DNA of 7,960 bases from Campylobacterota bacterium (GTDB lineage Bacteria > Campylobacterota > Campylobacteria > Campylobacterales > Sulfurovaceae), in assembly GCA_030595845.1 (NCBI GenBank), contig JAUVCL010000088.1:1-7960 (forward strand), in the 5' to 3' direction. The translations under genes and the position numbers were made by a program. The first letter of the stretch is position 1. Each line of letters starts with the position of its first letter. Below the pieces are notes generated by a model that made no database searches, was not told the DNA's origin, and saw only the letters and a list, made by a program, of their open reading frames with translations. Shown here piece after piece: positions 6,063-7,960 of the stretch.

Positions 6063-6641
6063 TTATTTCTGACATTTCTCAAATGTTTGATTCCCTGCCT
6101 CAATATCAAAGATGACATTTAATGTGACCTTTGCTTTTTTATCTTTCTTTTTTGTTGCTGTTGCCGTGAGTGTTCCTTTGAGATACTCTCCCTCTTTAGT
6201 AGGGATATTTGCAAAGGTCACGGTCCCCTCTACATTTTTAACATAGCTTTTACCTTTCCTCCTGTCACTAATGTACTCTAGTGAAATAATCCCTACTTGA
6301 TAGCGTGTATTATCTCTTACACCTACGATATCATGCGTACCAACAGTAGCTACTGAGAGTGGGATACTTAAGTTAAATAATTTTGAGCCTTTCATGGATT
6401 TAATAGATAAGACATTTTGTTTTAACCCAGCGCCGTCTTTGTCACAGGTTATAAATGCACTCATTATTTTATCTTTTGTGCCTATATATGTTTCCGATGT
6501 ATCACCGGTGACAATAATTTTGAGTGTCTCTTTCCCTTCTAGCTTCACCTCGGATGCATTGAGATGTGTCAGGGGTGACAATATAAGCAAAAGTATAGCA
6601 GAACTTAATATGGTTGTTTTCCTAATATTTTCTATGAACAT
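6063..6641 (-). CDS. Unidentified secreted protein, probable cargo gene
   Basis: A 192-residue protein with a clear signal peptide: basic start (R7, K8), hydrophobic core (about residues 10-23) and likely cleavage near L-N-A-S-E at 28-31. The mature part is rich in Thr, Lys, Val and Ile, with alternating patterns such as E-T-L-K-I-I-V-T and K-V-T-L-N-V-I-F-D-I that suggest beta-strands. It has only two cysteines, C66 and C190, which could form one disulfide. A lysine-rich linker (K-K-K-D-K-K) precedes the last strand. I see no catalytic, metal or haem motif and recognise no family. The start has AAAGG (6653-6649) 7 bp upstream and a TATAAT-like element at 6687-6682. It runs against fixH and lies between the two copies of the fixH-hemN junction, so it appears to be an added gene. 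Its frame is intact, suggesting it is or recently was expressed. Confidence 0.8.
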   Translation of the reverse strand: MFIENIRKTTILSSAILLLILSPLTHLNASEVKLEGKETLKIIVTGDTSETYIGTKDKIMSAFITCDKDGAGLKQNVLSIKSMKGSKLFNLSIPLSVATVGTHDIVGVRDNTRYQVGIISLEYISDRRKGKSYVKNVEGTVTFANIPTKEGEYLKGTLTATATKKKDKKAKVTLNVIFDIEAGNQTFEKCQK

Positions 6642-6681
6642 GAGTACGCCTTTATTATTGAAAAATTTGTTTCTTGTTACT

Positions 6682-6687
6682 ATTATA
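6682..6687 (-). promoter_or_regulatory. Probable -10 element of the secreted-protein gene
   Basis: On the minus strand this reads TATAAT and would start transcription near 6675, about 34 nt before the ATG at 6641, with AAAGG at 6653-6649 as ribosome binding site. No -35 consensus is evident; the surrounding DNA is very AT-rich, so chance matches are likely. Confidence 0.4.
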
Positions 6688-6798
6688 TCTTTTTATTATT
6701 TTTCATATACTACACCTATTGTAAATATAATTAGATAACTATTTGGAAGATAGAAAAAATAAATTAGATGATGATGTACGAGATGCAGGCATCAATAT

Positions 6799-6807
6799 GG
6801 GGGGGGG
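6799..6807 (+). repeat. Run of nine G
   Basis: A G9 tract sits exactly where 49 bp of the intact upstream gene are missing. Such tracts mediate slipped-strand phase variation in Campylobacter and Helicobacter, but here it lies in a decayed copy. Confidence 0.85.
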
Positions 6808-6873
6808 TACTTCAAGCCTATTCAGCTCTAGCAATGGCACTTATACGACAGGAGATATTGAGATAAAAAATGC

Positions 6874-6881
6874 GGGGGGGG
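6874..6881 (+). repeat. Run of eight G
   Basis: The intact fixH has GGGG at the corresponding place (5823-5826); this copy has four more G, which breaks the fixH frame. Loss of one G would restore the frame to the fixH stop. Confidence 0.85.
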
Positions 6882-6985
6882 AGATATACCTTACCGTTGA
6901 GAGTTACTGTACCTGATAGCACTGGATTTAGTGCGATTTCTGCCTATCTTATACCTTAAGGGAATCTTCTAACAATCACTTATTA

Positions 6986-7014
6986 TTTTCTATGACTTAA
7001 ATAGTCATAGAAAA
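6986..7014. terminator. 12-bp hairpin over the hemN stop codon
   Basis: Positions 6986-6997 (TTTTCTATGACT) pair perfectly with 7003-7014 around a 5-nt loop. The hairpin includes the hemN stop (6997-6999) and last codons. The T run is on the 5' side and the A run on the 3' side of the stem, the reverse of a classical terminator, so stabilising the 3' end or ending transcription with Rho are both possible. Most of it falls in the 36 bp missing from copy A. Confidence 0.45.
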
Positions 7015-7960
7015 GATCTTACCTTCAGGCTGGTTTTCTGCCAGTCTAAGATCAAATGCCATACATACATTTCTTACAAACATACGTGAAGACTCTTTGA
7101 CTACAAGTCTGTTCTCATAGATCTCTATAAGATCATCCTCTTTCATCTCTTTAAGACGTTCAAGTATCTCAGGCATAGTATCCAGTTTCATTTCATCTTT
7201 TTCCCATGAAGTTTCAAGGTGACACATAAGGTTTAAAATGTGTTGACGTACAATGAGATCTTCTTCTGTGAGTAAGTGTCCCCTAAAGACAGGAAGTTTT
7301 CCTTCATTGACCCTGTTGACATAATCTTCCACACGTTTTTCATTTTGTGCAAAAGAGTACCATGAGTCAGATATGGAAGACATACCCAGTCCTATCATGA
7401 GTTTTGTTTTCCCAGGCGTGTATCCCATGAAGTTTCTATGTAGTGTCTCGTTCTTCATCGCATTATAGAGAGAGTCTGTTGGCAGTGAAAAGTGATCCAT
7501 CCCGATCTCTTCATAACCTGCTTCAAAAAAGAGTTGTTTCCCAAGTTCATAGAGTTCTCTTTTGTACTCATCTTTAGGCAAGTCATTCTCATCAAAGCCT
7601 CTTTGCCCTACACCTTTTATCCAAGGCACATGCGCATAAGAGTAGTATGCGATACGGTCTGGTCTAAGGGCTACTGTATTGGCAATGGTCGTTTTGATAT
7701 TTTCTTTATTCTGATGTGGCAGTCCAAAGATAATATCATGAGAGATAGATCCAAAACCTATTTTTCGTGAAAGATTATTTACCCTCTGTACGGTCTCATA
7801 GGTCTGTATACGGTTAATAGCCTTTTGTACCGTCGGGTCATAGTCCTGAATACCAAAAGAGGTACGGTTAAAGCCCAAATCAAATAGTGTTTGCAACTGT
7901 TCTTCCGTGGTATCGTTAGGGTGTGCCTCAAAGGAGAAGTCATAGTTTTCATGACGTGTG
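6997..7960 (-). CDS. hemN: Oxygen-independent coproporphyrinogen III dehydrogenase HemN (5' truncated by window)
   Basis: Radical SAM enzyme of haem synthesis that decarboxylates two propionates of coproporphyrinogen III to give protoporphyrinogen IX without O2. The frame stays open to the right edge, giving the last 320 residues; the TTG near 7896 is internal. The first part, with the CxxxCxxC iron-sulfur motif, lies outside. Visible segments line up along the E. coli protein: F-E-A-H-P, G-F-N-R-T-S-F-G-I-Q-D-Y, N-R-I-Q, H-D-I-I-F-G-L-P, Y-A-H-V-P, G-M-D-H-F, L-H-R-N-F-M-G-Y-T, G-L-G-M-S-S-I-S, and the end R-N-V-C-M-A-F-D. The E, Q, R and D in the first four segments match SAM-binding residues described in E. 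coli HemN. Convergent with the oxidase operon, whose haems it would supply at low oxygen. Its tail is duplicated at 5934-5985. Confidence 0.95.
   Translation of the reverse strand, partial: TRHENYDFSFEAHPNDTTEEQLQTLFDLGFNRTSFGIQDYDPTVQKAINRIQTYETVQRVNNLSRKIGFGSISHDIIFGLPHQNKENIKTTIANTVALRPDRIAYYSYAHVPWIKGVGQRGFDENDLPKDEYKRELYELGKQLFFEAGYEEIGMDHFSLPTDSLYNAMKNETLHRNFMGYTPGKTKLMIGLGMSSISDSWYSFAQNEKRVEDYVNRVNEGKLPVFRGHLLTEEDLIVRQHILNLMCHLETSWEKDEMKLDTMPEILERLKEMKEDDLIEIYENRLVVKESSRMFVRNVCMAFDLRLAENQPEGKIFSMTI

Larger units (their letters stand above)
6768..6959 (+). pseudogene. Fused, decayed second copy of the 4728-5372 gene and of fixH
   Basis: Three pieces lie in the same order as in the intact genes. 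First, 6768-6798 matches 5095-5125 with one mismatch (D-D-V-R-D-A-G-I-N). Next, after nine G, 6807-6823 matches 5175-5191 exactly (L-Q-A-Y-S); the 49 bp between these pieces in the intact gene are gone. Then 6833-6959 matches the last 123 bp of fixH through its stop, with a G4 run grown to G8 (6874-6881) that shifts the frame. The middle of the duplicated region, including the end of the first gene and the start of fixH, is deleted. It is not expected to make a functional protein. Confidence 0.85.
6833..7080. repeat. Copy B of the fixH-hemN junction duplication
   Basis: Matches copy A (5782-5985) in the same orientation. It holds the broken fixH 3' end, the spacer and the intact hemN 3' end with its stop at 6997-6999. 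The hemN stop lies 37 bp from the fixH-type stop at 6957-6959, which is probably the ancestral convergent spacing. Confidence 0.85.

Noticed and set aside
6717..6733. Possible inverted partner of the TTTACAGTCCC end near 6059
   Set aside because: Only about ten of seventeen positions match and all are A/T-rich; not convincing as an insertion-sequence terminal repeat.
6394..6738. 114-codon plus-strand frame opposite the secreted-protein gene
   Set aside because: The minus-strand frame has a signal peptide, ribosome binding site and -10 element; the plus-strand frame has none and continues into AT-rich intergenic DNA.
7492..7770. 92-codon plus-strand frame opposite hemN
   Set aside because: The minus strand matches HemN motifs across the whole stretch.
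7891..7896. TTG at 7896 as the start of the hemN reading frame
   Set aside because: The frame continues upstream with HemN-like residues (F-E-A-H-P, E-E-Q-L) to the window edge, so this is an internal leucine codon.
1..7960. CRISPR array, tRNA, rRNA, toxin-antitoxin pair or defence system
   Set aside because: No regularly spaced short repeats, cloverleaf-like sequences or recognisable nuclease, antitoxin or defence genes are visible.

Overview
The window looks like a chromosomal segment of an AT-rich campylobacterotal (epsilonproteobacterial) bacterium, probably a Sulfurovum- or Sulfurimonas-like organism. The assignment rests on three things: the cbb3 oxidase operon order ccoN-ccoO-ccoQ-ccoP followed by small membrane proteins and a FixH-like protein, a secreted C-x7-C Sel1-repeat protein of the Helicobacter/Campylobacter Hcp type, and the general base composition. 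Genus is an inference.

Layout. Positions 1-864 hold the 3' end of an unrecognised gene and a secreted cysteine-rich Sel1-repeat protein, ending at a perfect 14-bp hairpin. Positions 865-1101 are the control region of the oxidase operon, with an FNR/CRP-type box (TTGAT-N4-ATTAA) centred about 41.5 bases before the start site predicted from a TATAAT. Positions 1102-5904 are one tightly packed plus-strand operon of eight genes: ccoN, ccoO, ccoQ, ccoP, a DUF4006-like protein, a 35-residue single-span miniprotein, a 214-residue protein with two predicted membrane segments, and a FixH/CcoH-like protein. Together they would build the low-oxygen cytochrome c oxidase and help assemble it. At the right edge, on the minus strand, lies most of hemN (oxygen-independent coproporphyrinogen III dehydrogenase), which supplies haem under the same low-oxygen conditions and is cut by the window end.

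The unusual part lies between fixH and hemN (5905-6996). In a simple ancestor the two genes would converge with about 37 bp between their stop codons. Here that junction is present twice. The first copy has intact fixH followed by a broken tail of hemN. The second has broken pieces of the 214-residue gene and of fixH followed by intact hemN. Between the copies sits a minus-strand gene for a secreted protein I cannot identify, with its own promoter-like sequence. The copies differ by many substitutions, several of them synonymous, and the second copy carries G runs of 9 and 8 with a C run of 7 nearby. The arrangement is what a Campbell-type integration or tandem duplication carrying a cargo gene, followed by decay, would leave.

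I see no tRNA, rRNA, CRISPR array, defence system or intact transposase. The strongest candidate for something undescribed is the duplicated junction with its cargo gene. Next are the small and uncharacterised membrane proteins inside the oxidase operon.
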